Positions 46,461 through 57,255 of a stretch of 64,000 nucleotides of DNA are shown in pieces. Within the stretch, counting starts at the first letter, position 1, and every line of letters begins with the position of its first letter. Position numbers and translations under genes: made by a program. The stretch is from contig JAJEKV010000663.1 in the NCBI GenBank assembly GCA_021234155.1, positions 58,449 to 122,448 on the forward strand. Reading direction: 5' to 3'. The stretch comes from Isoetes taiwanensis. Lineage: Eukaryota; Streptophyta; Lycopodiopsida; Isoetales; Isoetaceae. The notes beneath the pieces were generated by a model. It was given only the letters and a program-made list of their open reading frames with translations, was not told where the DNA came from and ran no database searches.

Positions 46461-46940
46461 GTGGTAATGGCGTTATTCCTATTCTCTGGACTTCTTTGCA
46501 AAAATGTAGATAATGCACATCGACTTATTACTTTATGCAATAATAAAAGCAGGATGTATTTGTTAACCCAATCTAGATCGGTGGTTGACAAGTTAGAAAG
46601 TGTTACCCGTGAATTAGGGCGTAATCTTGGTTTCATTCCTGTAAGCAATATAGCAGACCATCAGGAAATGAAGGTTGCCACCGCCTTCATGGCACCCCCT
46701 TGGAGGAGTAGAGCTTATCATCAACTAAACCTCTCGGTATTTGAGCGTTTGTCGCGAGGGTAAGCTAAGCTTTCTTATTTTTTTCTTTCTTTGTTTTCTA
46801 TTCCATCTAATCTCTTTTTATGCAGGAAGTTGTTGCCTGCGTCCAAGAAGTTCGAGTCTACAAAGGATGAGCAGTCTGCAGAAGAATCGAGATCTGCTGA
46901 ATATCATGTTCTGGCTGAAGATGATGCTCTAGCTAGCAAA
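46461..46940 (+). pseudogene. Captured fragment: helical domain as in plant U-box or MLKL-like proteins
   Basis: An exon of about 100 residues reads NAHRLITLCNNKSRMYLLTQ, then VVDKLESVTRELGRNLGFIP, followed by a GT-AG intron (GTAAGC...TATGCAG, about 46,759-46,825) and an acidic exon (EESRSAEYHVLAEDDALASK) with a stop. The 'L...C..kSrlyLL.qs..vv..l...t..lgr.L..ip' pattern resembles the N-terminal four-helix region of plant U-box E3 ligases and of plant MLKL/MCA-type proteins; I cannot choose between them. Its setting inside a Helitron with other gene pieces points to capture. Confidence 0.4.
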
Positions 46941-47836
46941 AAGTAGAATAGAAGATGTTTAGGAAAAGCTGGTGATTTTGGACCTTTGAAAATAGGAAAG
47001 TCGGGTAGTCATGGGTCAATACTGCTGAAAGGGCTCTTGCTGAACATGGCAAAACATGGTAAAAACAAGCAGATATGACCTGATAGTTTGGATATAGAAG
47101 CTAATCTGGTTCTATAAGTAAATATAGATGTTGGAAGTGCCGATTTTCTGAAGCCAGGATTTGGCTAGGCTGCATACTTTGACATGATGTGGGATTGATG
47201 CTGAAGTAGTGGACAGTTGATGCTTTGTGTTATGAGAAGTGCTCAAATTTGCATAAAGTATTATTTCAGATGCCCTGCCAAGAATTGCAAACGTCACAAT
47301 GGTGGAGGTTTTCTACCAAATAAAATATTTGAATTAAGCATCTTCAACATAAGGCCAGATTTTGGTGATGCAATGCAATACAAATTTTGAAGAAGTTGCA
47401 TCATGATAACAATGTCACTTTGAAGGAGATTGTGGCGTCTAAAGGTGACATACTGGCCAAGAAGCTTTTTATTGTATTTGATTTTCCCTTGCAGTTCCTA
47501 ACGAAGATGAGAAAGACAGCAAGCAACGTTACAAGATCTAACAAAGCAAAGTATTTTGCATGATCAGGCAAAAGAAAGCAACACCCAGGATCCACCAAAG
47601 CCAGGTAATTTGGTCTTTTTGCTTTACAATTTGCTTTTTGAAACTGTGATGTTTTGTTAATTTAAGGCACCTTCTGGATGAAGATAACAATGGGAGCATC
47701 TATGTGTATTCAATATTCAGTAGTTTTAATACATGTTAACGTTGGAAACACTATGTCCAGAAACTTCTATATTTGAAGATGCCACTACAATGTATAGTTT
47801 TATGGGTTTTTTGTCTTTCCAGGATCCAATGTAGGA

Positions 47837-48366
47837 TCCAATCTGTTGATTGACAACAATGGAATTTTGAAGCTTGCTGGTTTTAGACTTGCAAGATCTT
47901 TCTCAGGCGATCAGAATGCTGTTTTAACTAATAAGATTATTACATTGTGGTACGGGTGATCAGAATGTGAATACATGTAGTTTCTAATGAATAAGTTAAT
48001 TCTAACATTATTTTCTGTGACCTCGGTATATTGCCGGGTTCGAGTGAAGTATGGGTGTCTTTGTAGCAATTTTTAGAGCTTCTTCAGGGAAAGCCTATGT
48101 TAACTAGAAGAAAGCCTATGTTAACTAGAAAAAATGAGGTAGGTTGCGTAACTTATATTGCTTCTTAATCTTTGACCTTACTTTATTAATTTAACTAAGT
48201 CTCTGTCATTAAACACGATCACTTCCAGGCTGAGCAGATTACTAGGATATATAATCTTTACGAATCAGCTGACGAGAGTAATTGGCATGGAGTGTTGCTA
48301 CCCCATTAACATAAGTTCAAGCCCCAGAGAGTTATGAAAGGTCGTGCTGCAAAACAATTCAAGAAG
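47837..48366 (+). pseudogene. Captured fragment of a CDKC-type cyclin-dependent kinase
   Basis: Three exons in order. Exon a (47,837-47,959) reads SNLLIDNNGILKLAGFRLAR then SFSGDQNAVLTNKIITLWYG, matching the activation-segment region of plant CDKC, where DFG has become GFR and a stop follows. Exon b (48,067-48,138) reads FLELLQGKPMLTRRKPMLTR, in which KPMLTR is doubled by a 24-nt tandem duplication. A 90-nt GT-AG intron (48,139-48,228) follows. Exon c (48,229-48,325) reads AEQITRIYNLYESADESNW and continues as KFKPQRVMKGRAAKQFKK. CDKC kinases phosphorylate the RNA polymerase II tail. This copy lacks the catalytic Asp and most of both lobes. Retained introns show capture at the DNA level. Confidence 0.8.
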
Positions 48367-49330
48367 TAGGCATATGTCTCTGTATTAAAAATCTATTTTG
48401 TCTTATGTTGTGACTTTGCAATGTGGTCACACCCTTATTCAAGAACGCCATTATAGAGTACGCACCCTTAGATTTACTGCAAAAGCATAGGATTCCAAAG
48501 AATGGCAAGCATGGAGCCCCAAATATGCATGGCAAAGAAGTTGGTTGTATATCCATATGAATTTCATGTTCTTAGCTGTTATTTACCTGGTTCACACTCA
48601 CTACAAATCACTATGCAATCACTATGTTTTGTAATTTACAAAAGGATAAAAACCAAAGCAGTTGTGGGAAGGCCTTCGATATTTATATTATTAAATTGTA
48701 AAAATTTCTATCATCCCATGGTATAGTGCACCTTGGCAGACCGTTATGCACCAACAATCATGATCTCTGGCATAACAATCATGATCTCTGGCTATAATTG
48801 GAGCTGAGACTTTATGTTTAAAGAGTTTTGACATTTACATTGGAGATCTTCATTAAAGAGTTTTGAATCAAACAATACCACAATGATGGGACAAAGAAGA
48901 CCACAATAATTAGTTTGTCTACAATAGTTGGCATTGAAAATCAAAGTGACATGCCCCCATATGGTTTCCCATCTTTCTCTATTGATGCTCAACAAATCAA
49001 CTTTGATTTATTGACTTAAAGTTTAAATATAAATGCCATGAAATCAATACCATTATTAATGTTTAAGATTGGAGCTTGCTATTCGTATCAAAGTGTGTTG
49101 AATAACATGGCAACATTATAAGGAGGGAGGGAGGGAGAGAGATTTCTTATATTGGATAGCGTAGCAATCAATAAACATTGAACATTCAAGAAGAAATACA
49201 AGAGCAATAAAAAATATTTATGTCTTTCGAGTCATGTGATCCTCTTTTTGGACAAGCTCTCAATACAATAGACAAAGTCCTTGGGAAAATGAAGGAAAAT
49301 AAAAAATGTTCTAATACCATATAAAAACAA
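48367..49330. other. H1 interior, unassigned
   Basis: AT-rich with a short (GGGA)n run at 49,121-49,139. No gene piece recognised. Confidence 0.4.
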
Positions 49331-49888
49331 TCCTATATTATAAGATTATTGTGTATGTCTGTCTTGAACCTCGCCCTAGATTGGGCGGCTGAGATTATAT
49401 CACGCCACGTGGGCATCATCTAGCCCTTTGTATTGTGGTCTGGTTGCCTTCTTCCCGTCAAACGGCTGCCATAGTCATCCTCTGTGCTAAGTCCTCTGCT
49501 TGGAGTCGCTATTAGGCTAGAACTCGAGATGGTTTTCTTAGTTTAGGGTATTGTTTGTGTGGAGTAGCCTGCCTCATCTTTGTCGGGAAAAATATGGTTG
49601 GGGCATTTTGAGCTCCCAGCTATGGTGGATTCCGGCAGCGATGGTGGAACAGTGGACCCATTAGGTGTAGGCACAGGATCTGGAGCTCTCTCTGATGCTG
49701 AACATTAGTCGTTGAAGCAAAGAAGGATGTGCAGGAAGCTTCGATCTTGCACACCCGCCCGACTATGGCATATGACCAAAAGGATTACTGGAGTGTCGGC
49801 ATGGATTCTTGCCCCAAAAATTTTAAGGGTTGCGAGGGGTGGTGAAGGAAGGGGCGCCATAGCCCGGGTTATGTTGCCCCTCTTTGCA

Positions 49889-50275
49889 GCAATTGTAATT
49901 CGTTGTGCTTGACATCGGATGGCGACTCGTGTTCGGGTCATGTTGATGGGAACATGCGCTTTTGGGATCTCCGACGGGGAAATTGGCAATTGAAGTCGCA
50001 GCGGCTCATTTCTGAGGGGATCACATTTGTATCTATATCACATGGCGATTCATGATACTTACCGATTGGCGAGAGATAATGTTTTGAATATGTTTGATTC
50101 ACGAACACGGAGGTGCGTGGCGGTTTGAGCAGCGGAGGTTATAGAGTTCCAACTAAGCGGAATCGCTCAGCTATGAGTGCAGATGAAAGATATGTTGCTT
50201 CAAGATCCGTTGACAGCAGTGTTTATGATTTGACTATTCTTCAGAAGTTGGGATATGGGCTAAAGTCATAATTTG
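49889..50275 (+). pseudogene. Captured fragment of an ATG16-type WD40 protein
   Basis: Reads SNCNSLCLTSDGDSCSGHVD then GNMRFWDLRRGNWQLKSQRL, a complete WD40 blade ending with the WD pair. After two stops and a shift come DNVLNMFDSRTRRCVAV and RSAMSADERYVASRSVDSSV. The order and wording match the central WD40 repeats of plant ATG16, which recruits ATG12-ATG5 to the phagophore. There are no introns in the 390 bases, so this may be a large exon or a spliced source. It is broken and partial, so not functional. Confidence 0.7.
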
Positions 50276-50581
50276 GTAGACAGATCCACTATGTGCATAT
50301 GCACTACATAGTTAAATTGTCCTCCTGTATAATAGAACTGCTCTTCTCAAGGTATGTTCTTTTGAACTCTTTGCAGTGATATAAAATCATTCCATTTTTT
50401 CTTTTTGTTGTTGGACATAGCAAGATACTTCATAATTACGTTGCAAAATCTAGGTTTCAGTGACACGTGATTGATAGTTTAAGGTTTGTTGTGCCATTGA
50501 TGCTCAGGAAGTTGTAGTTCAGGAGCAGAACGTGCATTATTATTCCCAGGTATATTGGCATGTATATAGTGTGGACGTGCT

Positions 50582-52024
50582 TTGTGTTTTCAAATAGCTT
50601 TGTACTCTATCATGCATCACACAATCCGGCAACTCATATATGCTGACGATGTCAACCTCATGGCCTATACTCCAGAGGACATGCAACGTCACCTGGATGC
50701 CCTTGACACTTTTTGCCAATTCACTGGCATGCGAGTTAACTTGGCCAAAACTAGGGTGCTGCTAGTTGCATCATCCCGTCAGCCAAGGCTTCCCACATTC
50801 ACTTACCAGGGGCAAGAGGTAGAGGTGGCTCCGACCTACAAGTACTTGGGGATTGAGTTCTCAACTACCACCCATTGGGATGCGGCTATCAGGTTGCGGG
50901 TCACCTGGGTTGGAAAGCACTATATGCCATGCGAGAACAATAGCCACAAAGGCAGAGTTGTATGCACTGGGGTCACCCGGTCACATTTGTTTTGAGCCTT
51001 GGTTGAGCCGGCCCTTTTGTATGGGGCGTAAGTGTGGGGTCGGTGATATCCCTCAACACACGGAATGACCTCGGCAGGTGCGAAGGCCTTCTTGGCACGG
51101 GCCCGGGGTGAAGTCCACGATTCGTGCAGATCCTACTCCGGGAGACAAGCTTCTTACCCTTCAGCGGTCGCATTGGAACGCCATATCGTTTACTTCCAAA
51201 AGGTGGTCGCTATGGCTGATAAGACGCCGCCCCCCCTTGCTTTGGCTACGGCAATGGGTCCCCAACGCCTGAAATCTGCTGGAAAGACAAGCAGCTCGGT
51301 GGTTCTCCGGCTGGGGTGTGCGGGCAAACAGTCGCCCAGGTCGGGACAAAGAAAGATCGCGAGGCACTAAAACTATACCTTGATGCTACTTTCCTTCGCA
51401 AAGTCGTGGGATGCGGAGGCTCGGACGCATGTTAAGGCGGCACACTATCGCCAATGGAGGTCAATCCTAGGCTCACAAAGAGGCCCACACCGGTACTTGT
51501 ACACCCGGCTACCCATGAAGAAACGGGCTTATAGCTTCCATTCGCGACGGGGCACATCGCCTCCGGTTGAAACAAGGCGTTGGGCTCGTGGAAGCACGAG
51601 AGCAAAGGCTTTACCCGATGTTGCCACCAGGGCGATTGAGGATGAATGTCATGCCCCTCGGACCTGCCCGGCATTTGCCCACATCCAGAGCGATATGTTC
51701 GATTACTAGTGCACGGCCGGCCGTTGCATCGGTTATTTGGCTACGGCGTCGGTGGGTTTGTTGGGGTCATACCTCCGAGGAGGTTATGGATGCCCGGACT
51801 TCGTTTATGTCCTGGGGGACGGTATTGAACTGGTCTTATGCAATTTATGCGATTGTGCCCCCAGGCTTATTACTGCTAAGGTTTTTCCCTCGAAAACCCT
51901 TCGGGGCGGGGGTTTTTTAATCCTGTCAGTAATATGCTTGCTGCTCTCTTTCTTGTTTGGGTCCCATAGGCCAATTGGTCTCCGAGGACGCTAAAAACCT
52001 ATTCTATTCTATTCTATTCTATTT
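50582..52024 (+). pseudogene. 5'-truncated LINE (reverse transcriptase to 3' tail)
   Basis: The first 137-residue frame has QLIYADDVNLMA, the YADD catalytic motif of LINE reverse transcriptase, followed by the thumb (MRVNLAKTRVLLV, TYKYLGIEFSTT). Later frames (51,065-51,370 and 51,380-51,709) continue the C-terminal part and end in a Cys/His region (ECHAPRTCPAFAHI). The element ends in ATTCT pentamers at 52,001-52,024, the LINE tail. Endonuclease and ORF1 are missing, and several shifts break the frame. It lies inside H2. Confidence 0.75.
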
Positions 52025-53144
52025 TAGATGGAAGATACTTCACCTTCTTTTGCAATTTCGCAAAAGCTAGCCTTACTTTGGAGACTTTGAAAAACTTGCG
52101 AACCACAAATTGCCTACATATTTACATTCTTATCATCCCAGTTGCAATGTCCAAGGATGACCATATTCAATATGTGATTTACATTTGTATACTGTCATGA
52201 GGGATTGCAGCTTGCATTAGAACGCTGTTAAGAGCAGTATGATGAAGGCTTTGTTGTGGAAAATTTTTACGAAATAGTGGGGCAAGTTCTTATTGTAATA
52301 TTTGCAGTTGATCTTTATGATGTTTGGTAAAAAGAGAGACAATGTCAGAAGCATGGAAGAATTTCAGGATGTAATTAATCCGTGAATGGAGAGTAGATAA
52401 AAATGATGCACATGAGGTGATGCAAATTGTTGATGCAAATAGAGTAATTAATGAATTTTAATAGATGATGCGCATGAGATTATGCAAATACAAATGGAAG
52501 TTCTTATTGTTTATTATTTATGGTTAAGGTACTCTTGGAACATAGAAGGGGTTGGCAAATAGCGCAGTGCCCAATTAGGATGAAGCTCCAGTTGCAGGAT
52601 GATTCGCTAGAAATTTGGCCTCTGAAATGTATATGGATACCCTAGATGTATGTTGAAGTCTCCTGGATGGTAGTATCAGTATCATCAGTATAATGAGTTG
52701 TTCATTACAAAAATTAAAAGAGAGGATTTGTACAATATATGCTCTAATATATGCTTAAATGTAAGCCTAATGAGCATAAAACAAAATGATGGTTTTGGCA
52801 TAAAGTTTTTTTAGAAAGTACCCGTCAATTGCGCCATATTTTCATCAAAAGACTTGCAAATATGATGCCATATAAGCATTGGAACAATTTAAGCAAGTGT
52901 AGTCTAAGAGAAACATTATGAAATAATTCGTAAGTTATGGATAGTTATGGTTTTAATAGAAACAAGTGACAACAATGTGTTCATCTTCTTATTAGAGGGA
53001 TTTCTACGAGAAGACATGACGGATTCCTTGCCTTGGCCATGTTGGTTATTGGTCTAACGTGCTGGTGAGAAGACATTAAAGAGTGTGGGAGTTGCATATA
53101 TTACTGTTTTACAAGACCGATGCTATCATACATTAAGAACTTCT
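52025..53144. other. H2 3' region, no gene
   Basis: AT-rich. AAATGATGCACATGAGGTGATGCAAAT and GATGATGCGCATGAGATTATGCAAAT form a diverged local duplication at about 52,400-52,490. The last part is Helitron family sequence. Confidence 0.45.
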
Positions 53145-53172
53145 GCCCAGCAACGCTGGGCACCATTACTAG

Positions 53173-55267
53173 TCTTATATTATAAAATTATAGCGTGTGT
53201 CTTCAATGGAGCCCTAAATCGGACGGTCGAGGATTTGATTGACCAATGGTGGAGATGATGTGTGCGTGTCTTCAACTAAAATTTCATCTTGACTATGGCT
53301 TCAATATGAAAGGGAAAAGGGAAAAGAAAAGGGAAAAGAAAAAGGGAAAAGGAAAAGGGAAAAGGAAAAAGAAAAGGAAAAACGATGAAAGGGAAAAGGG
53401 AAAAGGGAAAAGGGAAAAGGGAAAAGGAAAAGGGGAAGGGAAAAGGAAAAACGATGAAAGGGAAAAAGGAAAAGGAAAAGGAAAAGGAAAAGGGAAAAGG
53501 AAAAACGATGAAAGGGAAAAAAAGGGAAAAGGGAAAAGGAAAAGGGGAAGGGAAAAGGAAAACGATGAAAGGGAAAAAAGGGAAAAGAGAAAAGGAAAAG
53601 GAAAAGGGGAAGGGAAAAGGAAAAACGATGAAAGGGAAAAGGAAAAGGGAAAAAGAAAAAAGGGGAAGGGAAAAGGAAAACGATGAAAGGAAAAAAGGGA
53701 AAAGAAAAAGGGAAGGGAAAAGGAAAAAACGATGAAAGGGAAAAGGGAAAAGGAAAAGGGGAACGGAAAAGGAAAAGGGGAAGGAAAAGGAAAAAAGATG
53801 AAAAGGGAAAAGGGAAAAGGAAAAGGGAAAAGGGAAAAGTGGGGGGAAGGGAAAAGGAAAAACGATGAAAGGGAAAAGGGAAAAGGAAAAAGGAAAAGGG
53901 AAGGGAAAAGGAAAAACGATGAAAGGGAAAAGGGAAAAGGGAAAAGGGAAAAGGGAAAAGGAAAAGGGGAAGGGGAAGGGAAAAGGAAAAACGATGAAAG
54001 GAAAAGGGAAAAGGAAGGTAAGAGGAAAAAGGAAAGAAAAGGGGAAAAGGAAAAAGGGAAAGATAAAAGGAAATAGAAAAAGCAATAGAATAGGCGAGGG
54101 GGAAAGGGAAAGGAAAAAGGGCACCGCGAGAAGGGTAGATGTAAGGGTGAGAAAAGGAGAAAAAGGTAAGGGAAAATAAGAAAAGGTTGCAAAGTCCATG
54201 GGAAAAAAGAAAGTAAAAAGGAAAAGAGAGGGGAAAAGGGCAAAAAAGAGAACTTGGGAAAAGGGAACCCAGGAAAAAGAGAGAAAAGGAAAGGGCGTGA
54301 AAAAAAAGGAAGAGAGAAAGGGTGAAGAAAGAGAAAAAGGGAAGCAAAAAGAGCATCGAGAAAAAGGAGGAGGGAAAGGATGAAAAAAGGAGGAAAAGGG
54401 TGGGGGGAAAGTAGAATAGACAAAGGGTAGGGAGCAAGGAATAAGAAAAGAGGAAAAGAGGAAGGAGAAAAGGCACGGCTAAAAAAAAGGGAAGAGGGAA
54501 AGGGTGAGGAAATAGAAAAGAAAGGGAAAAAAAGAGTATGGGAAAGGGGAAAAAAAAAAAGAAACAAGAAAGGAGAAAGTGGAAAGGGAAAAGGGGGAAG
54601 AGGATGGGGAAAGAAGGAAAAGGGTACATGAAAGAGGATGGGGAAAGAAGGAAGAGGAAGGGGAAAAAAAAGAAGGAAAGAGGCATATGAAAAGGGAAAG
54701 GGATTCGGAAAGGTAAATGTAAAGGAAGAGGAAAGAGAAAGGAAAGGGAAGGAAAGGGGAAATGGAAAGCAAAAGGGTGGGAAAAGTATGAAAATTCAAA
54801 TGGAAAGTTGGAAAAGGAAAAGATATATTGCCTCCTGAAAAGAAAAAGGAGAAGGGAAAAAAAAAAGAGCATGAGGAAAAGGGGAGAGAGAAATGGGAAA
54901 AGAGATGGGGAAAGGGGCACGTGATCAAGAGGAAGAGGGTGGGGAAAGGAAGAAAAGGGCACATGAAAAGGTAAGCAAAAAGAGAAAAAAAAAATGCATG
55001 AGAAACGGGAAAGAGAAAAGGAAAAGGAAAAGGAAGAGGAAGGGGAAAAGGAAAGGGAAAAAGAGTAGTGGAAAAATGGGAAGATCGGGGAAACATAAAA
55101 AGGAAGGGAAAAAGCTGATAAGAAAAAGAGAAAGAAAAAAGGGGAAGGGGAAAGGGAAGGCAAAGGGAGGAAGAAGGGGGTTAGGAAAAAAAAAAAAGGG
55201 AGAATAAAAAAAGAAAGAAATTAAAGGTTCCTAATTTATGCCCAGCAAGGCTGGGTACCATTACTAG
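53173..55267 (+). mobile_element. Helitron H3, polypurine type
   Basis: Begins TCTTATATTATAAAATTATA directly after the CTAG of H2. Ends with hairpin GCCCAGCAAGGCTGGGT at 55,240-55,256 and CTAG at 55,264-55,267. About 130 bases of unique 5' sequence precede 1.9 kb of polypurine. It is the direct sister of the inverted element at 29,661-31,609 but with an intact hairpin. No coding capacity for transposition. Confidence 0.85.
53310..55222 (+). repeat. 1.9-kb polypurine tract
   Basis: Composed of GGGAAAAGGAAAA words. In the left 750 bases an AAACGATGAAAGGG spacer returns every 30-75 bases, while the right half is less regular. The opposite-strand frames of up to 620 residues arise from absence of stops. 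Confidence 0.9.
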
Positions 55268-55698
55268 TCCAATATAAATACGAATTCCATATAGACCAGC
55301 AACACACATGGATGTGACAAAGGGGGGTTTCAAGGGGATGTGGTGGTACCATTATCTATGCAAAGCTCAATGAACTATTTCCAAAGTCATGAGTTCAACA
55401 AGGTGTTCACCTTCTCATAGAAAGGGCTGTCTATGCACATTCCTTATGGCCTTGCTTTATGCCTTCGCCATGATTGGTCTAATATGCCGGTGAGAAGACA
55501 TTAAATAGTGGGAGTTGCATATAGCACTGCTTTGAAAGACTAAATATACTATCATGCATCAAAGAGTGGGAGTTGCATAGAACACTGCATTGAAAGACCA
55601 ATATGCAACCGTTCATTATGATTAAATTTGAACAAATCCAAGACGTCGTGTTACCATGTTATCAACTTCTGCCCAGCAACGCTGGGCACCATTACTAG
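55268..55698 (+). mobile_element. 3' end of Helitron H1
   Basis: Resumes H1 after the nested pair. CACCTTCTCATAGAAAGGG, GGTGAGAAGACATTAAA and GGGAGTTGCATA correspond to the H2 end. An internal ~50-base piece (GAGTGGGAGTTGCATA...CACTGC.TTGAAAGAC) is doubled. Confidence 0.75.
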
Positions 55699-55750
55699 TA
55701 GCACATGTTGTTATTCTTTCAGAAGTTCGTAACACACCAAATTATGGATT

Positions 55751-55822
55751 GCACTTATAGTCCAATGGTTAGGATAATTGACTTCCAGGAAAGAGATTTA
55801 AGTTTGACTCTCGTCAAATGTC
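55751..55822 (+). pseudogene. Decayed tRNA-Gly copy, unit 1
   Basis: Keeps the D-arm and a TTCC anticodon loop, but the acceptor stem has two mismatches (GCACTTA/CAAATGT), the anticodon stem two, and the T-stem (TTAAG/CTCGT) does not close. Box A is intact, box B damaged. All units carry this same damaged form, so it predates the amplification. Confidence 0.85.
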
Positions 55823-56060
55823 ATCAGTAGATTCTGGCTATTGGAAGACATATTGCCTCTGGAAGTCATCTGGAGTTGGTTAAAATAGCATGCAAAACAC
55901 ATCTTTGTTCAATCCTTTTTTAGGAATTCATAATCCACAAAACGTTGGATTGCATTTGTAGTCCAACTGGGAGCCATCTGGACTTGGTTGTAAACTGGCA
56001 TGCAAAGCACGTCTTTGTTAATCCTCATCTAGAGGTTCATGATGCAATAAATGCTGGGTT

Positions 56061-56132
56061 GCATTTGTAGTCTAACGATTAGGATAATTGCCTTCCAAGC
56101 AATAGACCCGGGTTCGACTCCCGACAAATGCA
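56061..56132 (+). tRNA. tRNA-Gly(TCC), unit 1, slightly damaged
   Basis: A 72-nt cloverleaf with acceptor GCATTTG/CAAATGC and anticodon loop CTTCCAA. Differs by GTCT in the D-stem, GATTA in the D-loop and CCCGA in the T-stem (one lost pair). Confidence 0.75.
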
Positions 56133-56315
56133 TGTAGTAGAGCCGCTAGTTCCAAAGTAGTTAAAAAGCGTTTTGCAAGTCATCTGGACTTGGTCCTAAA
56201 AAATGCATCCATGGCACTTTTTTGTTAATCTTCTTCCAGGAGTTCATATAAAAAATGCATGCATAGCACATGTTGTTATTCTTTCAGAAGTGCGTAACAC
56301 ACCAAATTATGGATT

Positions 56316-56387
56316 GCACTTATAGTCCAATGGTTAGGATAATTGACTTCCAGGAAAGAGATTTAAGTTTGACTCTCGTCAAATGTC
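56316..56387 (+). pseudogene. Decayed tRNA-Gly copy, unit 2
   Basis: As in unit 1, with the GGAAAG right side of the anticodon stem and the TCATCAGTAG downstream variant, shared with the copy at 60,577. Confidence 0.8.
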
Positions 56388-56624
56388 ATCAGTAGATTCT
56401 GGCTATTGGAAGACATATTGCCTCTGGAAGTCATATGGAGTTGGTTAAAATAGCATGCAAAGCACATCTTTGTTCAATCCTTTTTCAGGAATTCATTATC
56501 CACGAAACGTTGGTTGCATTTGTAGTCCAACTGGAAGCCATCTGGACTTGGTTGTAAACTGGCATGCAAAGCACATCTTTGTTAATCCTCATCTAGAGGT
56601 TCATGATGCACTAAATGTTGGGTT

Positions 56625-56694
56625 GCATTTGTAGTCCAACGGTTAGGATAATTGCCTTCCAAGGAATGGGCGGGTTCGACTCCCGGCAAATGCA
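56625..56694 (+). pseudogene. tRNA-Gly copy, unit 2, anticodon stem broken
   Basis: Two bases short. AAGGAATGGGCGGG replaces AAGCAATAGACCCGGG, so the anticodon stem and variable region fail, though acceptor and T-loop survive. Confidence 0.7.
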
Positions 56695-56873
56695 TGTAGT
56701 AGAGTCTAATTTGAATAGTTAAAATGCATTTGCAAGTCATTTGGACTTGGTCCTAAAAAATGCATCCATGCCACTTTTTTGTTAATCTTCTTCCAGGAGT
56801 TCATATTGAAAAATGCATGCATAGCACATGTTGTTATTCTTTCAGAAGTTCGTAACACACCAAATTATGGATT

Positions 56874-56945
56874 GCACTTATAGTCCAATGGTTAGGATAA
56901 TTGACTTCCAGGCAAGAAATTTAAGCTTGACTCTCGTCAAATGTA
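56874..56945 (+). pseudogene. Decayed tRNA-Gly copy, unit 3
   Basis: Carries TTAAGCTTGACTC (others TTAAGTTTGACTC), a private variant shared only with the copy at 61,118. Confidence 0.8.
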
Positions 56946-57183
56946 ATCAGTGGATTCTGGCTATTGGAAGATATATTGCCTCTGGAAGTCATCTGGAGTT
57001 GGTTTAAATAGCATGCAAAGCACATATTTGTTCAATCTTTTTTCAGGAATTCATTATCCACGAAACGTCGTGTTGCATTTGTAGTCCAACTGGAAGCCAT
57101 CTGGACTTGGTTGTAAACTGGCATGCAAAGCACATCTTTGTTAATCCCCATCTAGAGGTTCATGATGCACTAAATGTTGGGTT

Positions 57184-57255
57184 GCATTTGTAGTCCAATG
57201 GTTAGGATAATTGCCTTCCAAGCAATAGACCCGGGTTCGACTTCCGGCAAATGCA
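57184..57255 (+). tRNA. tRNA-Gly(TCC), unit 3
   Basis: All stems close. Differences are AATGG in the D-loop and a G-T pair in the T-stem (CCGGG/TCCGG). Decodes GGA, and GGG by wobble, if transcribed. Confidence 0.85.

Larger units (their letters stand above)
49331..53172 (+). mobile_element. Helitron H2
   Basis: Starts TCCTATATTATAAGATTATT with the family sequence GTCTTGAACC...GCCCTAGATTGGGCGGCTGAG, and ends with hairpin 53,145-53,161 plus CTAG at 53,169-53,172. Its last 200 bases resemble those of H1 (TTGGTCTAA...GGTGAGAAGACATTAA, GGGAGTTGCATA), placing both in one family. It holds an ATG16 fragment in its own direction and a 5'-truncated LINE. H3 follows with no base between. Non-autonomous. 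Confidence 0.8.
45923..55698 (+). mobile_element. Helitron H1, split by H2 and H3
   Basis: Starts TCTTTATTATAATGTTAT (TC terminus, family-typical GTGTGTCTTGAAT and AATCGGGCGGCT follow). Ends with hairpin 55,671-55,687 and CTAG at 55,695-55,698, followed by host T. The tandem pair H2-H3 (49,331-55,267) lies between A at 49,330 and T at 55,268, the A/T target expected for Helitrons, so H1's own length is about 3.84 kb. It contains a helical-domain fragment and a CDKC kinase fragment, both in the element's 5'-to-3' direction. There is no Rep or helicase, so it is non-autonomous. Confidence 0.8.

Noticed and set aside
45923-55698. A Rep/helicase gene making the Helitrons autonomous
   Set aside because: No replication-initiator HxH or helicase Walker motif appears in any frame within the elements.
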